Shown here: positions 24,668 to 33,696 of the stretch, piece by piece
Numbering within the stretch: position 1 is the stretch's first letter
Layout: each line of letters begins with the position of its first letter
Origin: Aquibacillus halophilus
Lineage (GTDB): Bacteria > Bacillota > Bacilli > Bacillales > Amphibacillaceae
Length of the DNA: 64,000 nt
Direction: 5' to 3'
Assembly (NCBI RefSeq): GCF_009649745.1
Contig: NZ_WJNG01000004.1
Span: 1 to 64,000, forward strand
Translations under genes and position numbers: made by a program
The notes under the pieces: generated by a model
Told to the model about the DNA's origin: nothing
Database searches by the model: none
What the model saw: the letters and a program-made list of their open reading frames with translations, nothing else

Positions 24668-24812
24668 ATAACCGCTTCGGCAGAATCCTACGCTTTCCGT
24701 GGGTACGATCTCAGCTCTCGATGGCAGAGTAACTGCAGGCCAAAGAGCGATTCTTCCGAGGAAGGTGAAGCGTTGCCCGCGTAAAGCGACTGCCTTAAGT
24801 GGAATTCAACAT
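24668..24812. repeat. Second type of dispersed palindromic repeat
   Basis: The left arm (24671-24709; CCGCTTCGGCAG and CGCTTTCCGTGGGTACG) is an imperfect inverted copy of the right arm (24770-24804; CGTTGCCCGCGTAAAGCG and ACTGCCTTAAGTGG). The core TTCCGAGGAAGGTGAAGCG is a phrase I associate with intergenic repeats of Bacillaceae. It differs from the element at 231-353. It lies between the ylbH leader and rsmD and may have been inserted there. Confidence 0.65.
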
Positions 24813-24935
24813 ACAGTCGCATTTTTCATCAATAGTAACAAACAAGAATAAAGAGCCTTAAAATAAAATATATTTCCTGATTAAAGACTTTTGTGGTAGC
24901 ATTAATGTCGAAATATGATAGAAGGGTTGTCCTAT

Positions 24936-25984
<1,049 letters not shown>

Positions 25985-25986
<2 letters not shown>

Positions 25987-26023
25987 TAAAACTGGTAGAT
26001 TTTAATCTACCAGTTTTATTTAT
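25985..26023. terminator. Terminator between coaD and ylbJ
   Basis: AAACTGGTAGATT and AATCTACCAGTTT pair with a short centre, flanked by A and T tracts. It lies between coaD on the plus strand and ylbJ on the minus strand, whose ends converge. Confidence 0.88.
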
Positions 26024-26060
26024 AAAAAAGGTTATATACTACTGATATGTTTAGCAAGAC

Positions 26061-27281
26061 TCATAAGTACTTTTGCTTAACAGTTAACCTTAGAGTGATA
26101 ATCAAAGCAGCTAATGATAATGAAAATAAGGTTACCGCTGGTCCAAGGGATTGTAAAGTGTGTAATGCATCTAACCAAGGATCTGGATTCTCTTTTGGGA
26201 GAAGCACAGGTATATCTTGATAACCAAGGACCTTTTTATTTAAATACAAGGGTTTAAACAAGATGGCTGCCAACAAACTTGCAAAAATTCCATGGAGTAT
26301 TCGAGCGAAAAAATAAGGACCAAAACGTATGTCTGTTTCAGCTAGAATGCTTGCAACTTGTGCTTGAACGGAAAAACCATTAAATGCAAGTATAAAACTA
26401 ATAACAATTGCTTGTGTATAGAGGCTAGTTGTATCTGATTGTGATATTAATTGTGATCCAAGTGTAATCTCGAATAGACCAGAAAACATTGGTAAGGCAA
26501 GTTCAGGTGGCAAACCTAGCCCTTTTAAAATTACGGCTAATCCACCAGCCAAAATATTAGAAATCCCAACAAGGAAAAGTAGTTTTGTAAACACTGAAAA
26601 TAAGATGATAAAACCGCCAATCATTAACAACGTTTGTACGGAATTAGTGACAGCATCTCCTAATATTTTTCCGAAGGGCCGAGTATCTTTTAACCGTGTG
26701 CGATGAAGCTCTTGGAGTGCTTTGTAAATTGATACTTTTCGGTCCTTTCTCCTGGACATTTCAACAGTATCTTTACCGTAAAACCTCATGCAAACTCCCA
26801 CTAAAGCATTACCGGTATAATGACAAACAGCTAGTAGGATTCCAAGTTGAGCGTCATGAAAAAAGCCTACGGAGACTGCTGCAATAATGAACAATGGGTT
26901 TGAAGCATTTGTAAACGAAACAAGTCGTTCTGCCTCAATTTTTGTCAATTGTTTTTCTTGACGCAGTCTTGCTGTCAATTTTGCACCGGAGGGGTATCCA
27001 CTCGCCATTCCCATTGCCCAAACAAAACTCCCAACACCTGGTACATTAAATAATGGTCGCATAATCGGTTCAAATAGTACTCCTATAAATCGAACTACAC
27101 CAAAACCAATAAGTAATTCAGCAGTGATAAAGAAGGGTAGAAGAGAAGGGAATACAGTTCCCCACCACATATCTATTCCACGGGTACTTGCTTCTAACGT
27201 TTCTCTTGGAAATTTTATTAGCGCAATAGCAATAAATAGTGCCACTCCTGCTAAACTTATTGACTTTACTTTTGATTTCAA
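26061..27281 (-). CDS. ylbJ: Sporulation membrane transporter YlbJ/SpoVV
   Basis: The 406-residue protein has about eight hydrophobic segments with nucleoside-transporter-like Gate motifs: FVWAMGMASGYPSGAKLTARLRQEKQL around residue 90, FTNASNPLFIIAAVSVGFF and a symmetrical later half. It is YlbJ, renamed SpoVV in B. subtilis, a SigE-dependent protein that moves dipicolinic acid across the outer forespore membrane. TTG at 27281 follows AGGAGG. It runs opposite to ylbH/coaD and ylbL, as in B. subtilis; ylbK, normally beside it, is absent. Confidence 0.93.
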   Translation of the reverse strand: MKSKVKSISLAGVALFIAIALIKFPRETLEASTRGIDMWWGTVFPSLLPFFITAELLIGFGVVRFIGVLFEPIMRPLFNVPGVGSFVWAMGMASGYPSGAKLTARLRQEKQLTKIEAERLVSFTNASNPLFIIAAVSVGFFHDAQLGILLAVCHYTGNALVGVCMRFYGKDTVEMSRRKDRKVSIYKALQELHRTRLKDTRPFGKILGDAVTNSVQTLLMIGGFIILFSVFTKLLFLVGISNILAGGLAVILKGLGLPPELALPMFSGLFEITLGSQLISQSDTTSLYTQAIVISFILAFNGFSVQAQVASILAETDIRFGPYFFARILHGIFASLLAAILFKPLYLNKKVLGYQDIPVLLPKENPDPWLDALHTLQSLGPAVTLFSLSLAALIITLRLTVKQKYL

Positions 27282-27600
27282 GATTAGTGCCTCCTAGCTA
27301 TGAATTTCACACATTTCTGTACTTATTATTTTGATAATAGTAGAATATGAATAGCTTCCTAAAAGGTACAAGCATTTCTTTACAATATACGCTCATAGTT
27401 AGTTTTTTTATGCCATATTATATAAAAACTGTTTTTATTTAAGTGCGAATTCATGTAACTCCGTGTTAGAATCCTGTAAACAACCCTGGGATTGTGTTGG
27501 AACTGTCCCTAATTAAACATAAGGGTCCGGGGTGATTTTGTACTGATGATCAACATATAGATAATTTTATACTCCATGGATATATGGAAGGGGAAAAGTA
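27282..27600. other. Intergenic between divergent ylbJ and ylbL
   Basis: The 319 bases must hold both promoters. A TCATATT on the minus strand near 27344-27350 resembles a SigE -35 box for ylbJ, but I see no matching -10. No remnant of ylbK, which is found nearby in B. subtilis, was recognised. Confidence 0.4.
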
Positions 27601-28623
27601 ATGAGGTTTAGCCGTCGAAGTTTTATACTTAGCATCATAGTCATTATAGTAATGGCTTTTTTAGTAGGGTATCGCCTTCCGTACTATATATATAAACCTG
27701 GTGGAGCAGACGCTCTTAATCCAATAGTTGAGGTTAGTGAAGGATTTACAAGTGAGGGTGACATGCATCTGGTAACAGTAAGAGGTGGTATCGCAACCCC
27801 GATTCAGTATTTATTGGCATCAATTAGACCATATCAAGACATACAACCCATAAGTGAAGTGTTTCCAGAGGGAATTTCACAAGATGATTACTTTCAAGTC
27901 CAGTTGCAGATGATGGAAAGTTCTCAAGAAGCTTCAACTGTAGTTGCTTATCAGGCTGCTGAAAAACAGATTGAAATAGAATATGAGGGCGTTTATGTTG
28001 TAGCAGTTATTCAGGATATGCCGGCTGATGGAATATTACAATCAGGAGATAAAATTCTTGGAGTTGATGAACTTTTAATAGAGCAAACAGACGAGTTGAT
28101 TGATTATGTATCAGCAAAAGAAGTTGATACTGTTATAACTGTAACCATTGAAAGAGATGGAGAAGAATTAACAGAAGAAATAAAGTTAGAGTCCTTTCCT
28201 GGAATGGATGATAAGGTCGGGATTGGTATTCAGTTGGTGACAAATCGAAATGTCAAAGTTGATCCAGAATTAACTTTTGCGAGTGGTAATATTGGTGGAC
28301 CTAGTGCTGGTTTAATGTTTTCTTTAGAGATATATGATCAATTAACTGAAGAAGATATCACTAAGGGATATCAAATAGCAGGTACGGGAGAAATTAGTTA
28401 TGAAGGTGAAGTAGGTAGTATAGGCGGAATTGATAAAAAAGTTATAGCGGCTGATAAAGAAGGATGTGATGTATTTTTTGCGCCGAACGAGGGCGGTTTG
28501 GAAAATTCTAATTATCAATTAGCATTACAAACAGCGGAAGATATAGGCACTGATATGAAGGTGGTACCTGTTGACACATTTCAAGATGCATTGAGTTATT
28601 TACAAGGCTTGGAAGCGAAATAA
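27601..28623 (+). CDS. ylbL: YlbL/SepM-like membrane-anchored PDZ-Lon protease
   Basis: One membrane helix (SFILSIIVIIVMAFLVGYRLP, residues 7-27) anchors an outer region with a PDZ domain (residues 125-205; GVYVVAVIQDMPADGILQSGDKILGVD) and a C-terminal Lon-type protease domain. The catalytic Ser lies in GGPSAGLMFSLEI near residue 235 and the Lys in GSIGGIDKKVIAADK near residue 280. In streptococci SepM processes a signalling peptide; the B. subtilis YlbL cleaves the cell-division inhibitor YneA. ATG at 27601 follows AGGGG. It is followed by a hairpin shared with tmcAL. Confidence 0.92.
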   Translation: MRFSRRSFILSIIVIIVMAFLVGYRLPYYIYKPGGADALNPIVEVSEGFTSEGDMHLVTVRGGIATPIQYLLASIRPYQDIQPISEVFPEGISQDDYFQVQLQMMESSQEASTVVAYQAAEKQIEIEYEGVYVVAVIQDMPADGILQSGDKILGVDELLIEQTDELIDYVSAKEVDTVITVTIERDGEELTEEIKLESFPGMDDKVGIGIQLVTNRNVKVDPELTFASGNIGGPSAGLMFSLEIYDQLTEEDITKGYQIAGTGEISYEGEVGSIGGIDKKVIAADKEGCDVFFAPNEGGLENSNYQLALQTAEDIGTDMKVVPVDTFQDALSYLQGLEAK

Positions 28624-28664
28624 AGAAGTTAGGTTTGATTGGTTCTAATCAAACCTAACTTCTT
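28624..28664. terminator. Bidirectional-type terminator between ylbL and tmcAL
   Basis: AAGAAGTTAGGTTTGATT and AATCAAACCTAACTTCTT form an 18-bp stem with a six-base loop, flanked by A and T-rich bases. The last bases of tmcAL overlap it on the minus strand. Confidence 0.85.
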
Positions 28665-29875
28665 TTGTTTAATATATAAGGCGGGTTAAGTTCTTGTTTA
28701 TATAACTTTCTCCGTTGAATTGGACTAACAACACTGTAATAAGCATAACTAGCCTGCGATTCAATAGCTGAAATTTGATGACGCCCGTTTTTTAATCCAG
28801 TTATAATTGGAATTTCCATACTTTTTTTTATTTGATTCAGATATGCTTGACCCTTGTCTGTCATGGCAAGTAAACGAATGTATGGCAATTTTTCTTCAGT
28901 TAGAGATACTATTGATTCTTTTTTTGTATTTACTAGGATATGCGCAAACATCCGCTGTAACCTTGTCCATGTATATCGTTTTGTTTTGACGTCATTCATC
29001 CAAGAATCAAAGCTAGTAGCTTTAGATGCTGTTCGTTTTAGTCTGTATTCTAAACCCTCGTCTACACCATGAACTTGACGGAGTTCCGCCTCAGTCATTG
29101 TGAGTACACGATATTGTAATATGTTAAAGTAATGCTCCCAGTGGTGCCACAAACCCGAATATTGCTTATACTCATCTAATCCTTCTATCATTTTAGATGG
29201 AAGTGCTTCTTTTGCAAGTGTTGTAACTTTATTATAAGCCACTAATTCTTTACGTATACTTGTAGCACTAGCTATTTCGTTTTTGATTTCTTTATCATGG
29301 TAGTTATTTTTTGTTCGTTTTATTGTCATAGGTCTAATAGAAAAATTGTTTTGGTAAATACTTTTAAGGTAACTAAACCCTAGAATATTGTTCGGCTGAG
29401 ATAAATCAATACTACCTTGTGTTAAACCGATTGCTTGGTATGCTTGTCTACTAGCTTCTGGAAAAGATATTCCGTAGGACAATTGCTTTTTTAATTCAAG
29501 CTTATAGCGTTCTTGTTTATTTTGGAATAGTTTATAAGCGTTAATGAAATCGTTTATCTGTCCGCTTTCACTTCCAAAACAAAGAGATTTAACACCAAGT
29601 GCTGCCAAAATCGAGACTGCACCTCTTGCAAATAAATCACTGTTTTGGACGGCATAAATAAAAGGTAACTCTACGACGATATCAACTCCCTGTTGAACGG
29701 CGACACGTGCACGGTGGAATTTGTCTGTAATGGCCGGTTCCCCTCGTTGTAAAAAATTACCGCTCATGACTGCTATCATACAATCAGAATTAGTAGCCTG
29801 TTTGGACTGTTCTAGGTGATAATAATGACCATTGTGAAATGGATTGTATTCGACGATCAATCCGCATGCATTCAT
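28655..29875 (-). CDS. tmcAL: tRNA-Met cytidine acetate ligase TmcAL (YlbM)
   Basis: The 406-residue protein begins MNACGLIVEYNPFHNGHYYHL with the nucleotidyltransferase HxGH-like motif (HNGH), then AVMSGNFLQRGEPAITDKFHRARVAV, PFIYAVQNSDLFARGAVSIL and FGSES, all family blocks. TmcAL activates acetate with ATP and acetylates the wobble C34 of elongator tRNA-Met. ATG at 29875 is chosen because AGGGG lies upstream; a TTG three codons earlier has no spacing. It is on the minus strand, opposite ylbL and ylbN. Confidence 0.92.
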   Translation of the reverse strand: MNACGLIVEYNPFHNGHYYHLEQSKQATNSDCMIAVMSGNFLQRGEPAITDKFHRARVAVQQGVDIVVELPFIYAVQNSDLFARGAVSILAALGVKSLCFGSESGQINDFINAYKLFQNKQERYKLELKKQLSYGISFPEASRQAYQAIGLTQGSIDLSQPNNILGFSYLKSIYQNNFSIRPMTIKRTKNNYHDKEIKNEIASATSIRKELVAYNKVTTLAKEALPSKMIEGLDEYKQYSGLWHHWEHYFNILQYRVLTMTEAELRQVHGVDEGLEYRLKRTASKATSFDSWMNDVKTKRYTWTRLQRMFAHILVNTKKESIVSLTEEKLPYIRLLAMTDKGQAYLNQIKKSMEIPIITGLKNGRHQISAIESQASYAYYSVVSPIQRRKLYKQELNPPYILNKRS

Positions 29876-30104
29876 AGTTAACAACCCCTATATGTGTTAA
29901 ACTTATTATACCTTTTTTTTAGGTTATGACCAAGCTGTGAGGCCAGTTGTAAAATGGAATTAGGATATGTTAGGCTATGTAAACATGATCCTTGCAAAAA
30001 AAATGTGTACACTGTTATGGTCAAATAAACATCTGTAAAGAAAAAATATTGACAAAAAGCGTTATTCCTAATAAAATAACCTTTGTTGCCTAGAGGTGAT
30101 AGTG

Positions 30105-30635
30105 ATGAAAATTCCTGTTCAAAAATTGAAGTTTAATGGGGCAGAACCATTACACTTTGAAGAAGATGTAGATGTTTCTGACATTGTAGAAATGAATAAT
30201 GATATTCGACAAATCGACCCTGTTCAGGTTAAAGGAAATGCAACCATGCAGGGAAATGAAATTACTTTTCATTTTTCAATTGATGGTACAATGATTTTAC
30301 CATGTGCAAGAACCCTAGTTGATGTAAAATATCCTTTTCAAGTGGATGTAATAGAGGTTTTCTCTACTTCTCCTTATTACAAAGAAGAAGATGAATCAGA
30401 AATTCATCCTGTAAGTGGAGAAATGCTTGACTTAACTCCGTATATCAAGGAAAATGTTTTATTGGAAGTTCCTTTTCGTGTGTTTTCAGATGATAAGGAA
30501 GTTCAGGAAAATGCATTAACAGAGGGGGAAGGCTGGGAATTACTATCTGAAAAGCCAACTGAACAGAAAGTAGACCCACGTCTTCAGAAATTGCAATCAT
30601 TACTAGATGATAACAATGAAGAGGAAAATCGGTGA
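30105..30635 (+). CDS. ylbN: YlbN/YceD (DUF177) protein
   Basis: The 176-residue protein has the DUF177 pattern: KGNATMQGNEITFHFSIDG around residue 45, MILPCARTLVDVKYPFQVDVIEVFS, a GEMLDLTPYIKENVLLEVPFRVF segment and DPRLQKLQSLL near the end. E. coli YceD is needed for normal 23S rRNA level, and the family gene precedes rpmF almost everywhere. ATG at 30105 with AGAGGTGAT upstream is chosen over the earlier GTG. rpmF follows after 90 bases and is likely co-transcribed. Confidence 0.9.
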   Translation: MKIPVQKLKFNGAEPLHFEEDVDVSDIVEMNNDIRQIDPVQVKGNATMQGNEITFHFSIDGTMILPCARTLVDVKYPFQVDVIEVFSTSPYYKEEDESEIHPVSGEMLDLTPYIKENVLLEVPFRVFSDDKEVQENALTEGEGWELLSEKPTEQKVDPRLQKLQSLLDDNNEEENR

Positions 30636-30725
30636 GGTAAAGTGTTATGAAGAACTCTGCCTTTGCCTTATTTATGATTACGGATAAGGATGATTTTCGT
30701 TTCGTGTATAAAGGAGGTGTAAGAC

Positions 30726-30899
30726 ATGGCAGTACCAAAAAGAAAAACTTCTAAAAAAGTAAAGAATCAACGTCGTACGCACAAAAAGCTACATGTACCT
30801 GGCATGATTGAGTGTTCTAATTGTGGTGAGCTTACGAAATCACACCATGTTTGCAAATCATGTGGACATTATGATGGTAAACAAGTGGTTGAACAATAA
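30726..30899 (+). CDS. rpmF: Ribosomal protein L32
   Basis: A 57-residue frame encodes [20 protein letters not shown] at the start and a zinc ribbon with CSNCGE and CKSCGHYDG, ending QVVEQ. It is L32 of the four-cysteine, zinc-binding type. AAAGGAGGTG sits seven bases before the ATG. The ylbN-rpmF pairing is conserved across bacteria. It is too short for many length filters. A terminator follows at once. Confidence 0.97.
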   Translation: MAVPKRKTSKKVKNQRRTHKKLHVPGMIECSNCGELTKSHHVCKSCGHYDGKQVVEQ

Positions 30900-30908
30900 T
30901 ATCGATAT

Positions 30909-30945
30909 TAAAAAGATGACTGTAGCATGCAGTCATCTTTTTTTT
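30909..30945 (+). terminator. Intrinsic terminator after rpmF
   Basis: AAAGATGACTG and CAGTCATCTTT form a stem followed by TTTTT. It closes the ylbN-rpmF transcript. Confidence 0.92.
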
Positions 30946-31049
30946 GGAGAATTCTACACACAACTATAGAATAAAAATAAAATTATAAATGTTATTACAA
31001 ATATCAATAACTTAATAAAATAGAAAAGAAATTATTCTATCACTCCTAT

Positions 31050-31074
31050 CGTTTGCATACATTGATAGCAAACG
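31050..31074 (+). promoter_or_regulatory. Inverted repeat and possible SigE -10 upstream of gerR
   Basis: CGTTTGC is inverted after 11 bases as GCAAACG, and the first copy overlaps CATACATT (31056-31063), which fits a SigE -10 box. The -35 is not a clear match. The position, about 35 bases before gerR, would suit a repressor or autoregulatory site. B. subtilis gerR (ylbO) is SigE-dependent. Confidence 0.4.
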
Positions 31075-31095
31075 TCTAAATAGAGGAGGGATGAG

Positions 31096-31590
31096 ATGAA
31101 TAATACGAGACAAGATGCATGGAGCCAGGATGAAGACCTACTTCTTGCTGAGACTGTGTTGCGATATATAAGAGAAGGAAAGACTCAACTAGAAGCTTTC
31201 AAAGAGGTAGGTAAGCGTCTGTCCAGAACACCTGCTGCATGTGGTTTTCGTTGGAATGCATCCATCAGAAAACAATATCAAAAAGCTATTAATATTGCCA
31301 AAAAGGATAGAAAGCAACAAGCTGAAACCTACCAAACGTTATATTCTAATACTGAACAGAATGAAGAAGGAACACTTGATGCTGCTATTTCCTTGTTAGA
31401 AAAAATGAAAGTAAATTATTATCCAAATGAACAAAAAAGTAGTTCCTTAGAAAACAACGTACAATTACTTACTGAAGAGATTAATGAGTTGAAGCAACAA
31501 TTGAAAAGATATGAGCAAGCTTGGCAAGAAATGGGCCAATTGTGGCGTTGGATCGAACCTAACGAGAAAGGGAAGAGCTATACCGAGTGA
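31096..31590 (+). CDS. gerR: RsfA-family sporulation regulator GerR (YlbO)
   Basis: The 164-residue protein begins with a Myb/SANT-like DNA-binding domain: [31 protein letters not shown] and [21 protein letters not shown], as in RsfA and YlbO. A long coiled coil follows (residues 115-150; [20 protein letters not shown]). The B. subtilis YlbO protein, called GerR, is made under SigE and represses or activates some SigE/SigK genes. GAGGAGGG precedes the ATG. It follows rpmF and precedes the ylbP remnant, the B. subtilis order. Confidence 0.9.
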   Translation: MNNTRQDAWSQDEDLLLAETVLRYIREGKTQLEAFKEVGKRLSRTPAACGFRWNASIRKQYQKAINIAKKDRKQQAETYQTLYSNTEQNEEGTLDAAISLLEKMKVNYYPNEQKSSSLENNVQLLTEEINELKQQLKRYEQAWQEMGQLWRWIEPNEKGKSYTE

Positions 31591-31618
31591 TTATCTCTAA
31601 TTAATGTCTTATTATATA

Positions 31619-31672
31619 AAATCAAACCCTCGCTGATCATCATTACGAATGACGGCAAGGGTTTTTAAAGTT
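31619..31672 (+). terminator. Terminator after gerR
   Basis: AAACCCT and AGGGTTT (with interior CGC/GC matches) flank a long loop and are followed by TTT. The stem is weak but well placed, 30 bases after the stop. Confidence 0.6.
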
Positions 31673-31693
31673 AGTTTTAAATAACTATATGTA

Positions 31694-32164
31694 TCAAAAA
31701 CAGTTTCGTTGAGAAGAAATCCCCTCTGGTTTCCAAATTAAAGGGTTCTCACCTAAATCACTCTCCGTTTGATATTTAGCCTTCTTAAAGACCGTTTTAT
31801 CCTAGAATCCATCAGAATTAACTCTTGGGTTTGTTTTTAAAGGTAACATGTAACTTTTAGCGAAAATCCACTTATTGCCTGACCGCATCCTTTACACCAC
31901 AATTTGGCAAACCCTCTAGTTTCCATAATTGAAGATTGTCTTGTGGAGGATAGAAATGCTTATCGTATTTAGCGCTAACCTTATAAAGACTCATTTATGC
32001 CACTAAAGCGTTTCTAATGACGTAAAATGGGAATTCACTATTTTCAATTATATTGTCTTGTAAATCCTCTATCATCGTAAGCTTCTGCCCATATTTTCTG
32101 AAGTTTTTAAATTTTTCTAATGTTGATAACTCACTAACAGTCTTTCAATTTCAACAGATTCCAT
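31694..32164 (-). pseudogene. ylbP: Decayed ylbP (GNAT acetyltransferase) pseudogene
   Basis: On the minus strand a broken reading frame recalls B. subtilis YlbP (GNAT). Pieces in order: VEIERLL; then in a second frame EKFKNFRKYGQKLTMIEDLQ, IIENSEFPFYVIRNALVA, stop, MSLYKVSAKYD, PPQDNLQLWKLEGLPN; then AKSYMLPLKTNPRVNSDGF, stop in place of Trp, KTVFKKAKYQ, GENPLIWKPEG. There is a frameshift near the start and at least four in-frame stops, and the acetyl-CoA motif region is lost. It lies exactly where ylbP belongs, between gerR and panE, and an ATG with AAAAGGGG remains at 32164. Confidence 0.85.
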
Positions 32165-32344
32165 TCCCCTTTTCTGTACAATTTTTAAAATGTTATAAAT
32201 TACTACGAGATAGTTACTCTACCATTTGAACAAGATGAAACATATTGTTTTGTTTTTTCTGTGTTTTATATTTGTTTAAATTTTATATTGTTTGTACAAT
32301 TATATAATAGGAGAAATCATATTTTGTGTGGAGTTGTATATTAA

Positions 32345-33238
32345 ATGAAAATTGGAATTATTGGTGGGGGATCAATTGGTCTTCTGATGGCTTCTATTTT
32401 AGCAGGACATAATAACGAAATTACACTCTACGTTAGAAGAGTGGAACAAATGGAAACCATAAATAAGAATGGTATAACCATATTTCCTAACAAAGAAACA
32501 TATAAAGTAAGGTCGTTGTTATTAGACGATATTGATTTAAGTGATGAAATGTTACTAGTTTGTGTGAAACAATATCAATTAACAGATATTTATCCTTTCC
32601 TACTTAATAGCACCTGTCCATTAATCTTTTTACAAAATGGTATGGGACATATTGAAGATATCCAAGATTTTAACTTTACCAATGACGTATTGTTGGCTAC
32701 CTCCGAGCATGGTGCAATTCGCGAAAGTGATTCTATTGTAAGGCATACTGGTAAGGGGCATATAAGCATTGCTAGTCTATCTGGAATATCTTCTATTTTA
32801 GACGAAATACATAGCTTATTAGTTAATGAAGATTTTCCTATTAAAATCGAGGGAGATTGGTTTACAATGCTTGCTAGAAAATTAGTGATTAATGCAGTAA
32901 TTAATCCTATAACCGCCATATTTCAAGTTGAGAACGGGGAGATCATAAAGAATCCATACCTTAAAAAACTTAGCGAGCAGTTGTGTAAGGAAGTCTGTAG
33001 TGTGCTTCAGGTCGATTCATTAGAACATTGGAACAGAGTAGTATCAGTTGCTTCAAATACCCAAAATAATCATTCTTCTATGAAGGTGGATGTTTTTAAA
33101 CGCAGAAGAACAGAAATAGATGGCATATTAGGTTACATCCTTAAGCAAGGTGAGGTTAATTTTCCATATACTTCATTTGCATATAATAGTATTAAGGCTC
33201 TCGAATGGAATTATAAACAGGAAGTGAATTTAAAGTGA
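32345..33238 (+). CDS. panE: 2-dehydropantoate 2-reductase (PanE/YlbQ)
   Basis: The 297-residue protein starts MKIGIIGGGSIGLLMASILA, an NADP-binding Rossmann motif, followed by YVRRVEQ, LVCVKQYQL, FLQNGMGH and, in the C-terminal helical domain, LARKLVINAVINPITAIFQVENG, all marking ketopantoate reductase; the Lys of RKLVINA is catalytic. It makes pantoate for CoA synthesis, as YlbQ does in B. subtilis. The ATG at 32345 lacks a strong ribosome-binding site (GTGGAG at some distance). It overlaps the next gene by four bases. Confidence 0.9.
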   Translation: MKIGIIGGGSIGLLMASILAGHNNEITLYVRRVEQMETINKNGITIFPNKETYKVRSLLLDDIDLSDEMLLVCVKQYQLTDIYPFLLNSTCPLIFLQNGMGHIEDIQDFNFTNDVLLATSEHGAIRESDSIVRHTGKGHISIASLSGISSILDEIHSLLVNEDFPIKIEGDWFTMLARKLVINAVINPITAIFQVENGEIIKNPYLKKLSEQLCKEVCSVLQVDSLEHWNRVVSVASNTQNNHSSMKVDVFKRRRTEIDGILGYILKQGEVNFPYTSFAYNSIKALEWNYKQEVNLK

Positions 33239-33615
33239 ATGAGATATCTTACTTGATTGGATTAGTCATAACAGTTCCGATCTTACTAACAATGATTACT
33301 TATATAATTGCTAGAAATCTATATAAAAATAAATGGAAAGCCATTCATATATCGGTAAATTATACAACGATGTTTTACATATTTTCAGTTGCAACGTTAA
33401 TTCATGTAATTTTTAATATTAATTTTATTGGTCTAATTCTTATTGTTTTAATAACTAGTCTAGCTATTTCAGTAGTTATACAGTGGAAAGTAAAAGAAGA
33501 AATAGTGTTTCGTTATGCGTGGAGGGGATTCTGGCGATTTTCCTTCCTTCTGTTTGGGTGTAGTTATATTGGACTCATTTTAATAGGAATCACAATGAAA
33601 ATTTTAAACTTGTAA
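33235..33615 (+). CDS. DUF3397-family membrane protein
   Basis: The 126-residue protein has four membrane helices with a short basic loop NLYKNKWKAIHISVN between the first two, and a final part FRYAWRGFWRFSFLLFGCSYIGLILIG. DUF3397 proteins of this size follow panE in Bacillaceae. GTG at 33235 overlaps the panE stop (GTGA), so translation is coupled. Function unknown. It lies before bshC and the dcw cluster. Confidence 0.75.
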   Translation: MNEISYLIGLVITVPILLTMITYIIARNLYKNKWKAIHISVNYTTMFYIFSVATLIHVIFNINFIGLILIVLITSLAISVVIQWKVKEEIVFRYAWRGFWRFSFLLFGCSYIGLILIGITMKILNL

Positions 33616-33696
33616 ACAGAATATGTGAATTTGTAAGTGCTTTTATGTAAAATACTTCATAGTAAGGGAAATTATAATAGAAGGAGCAAGTATTCT

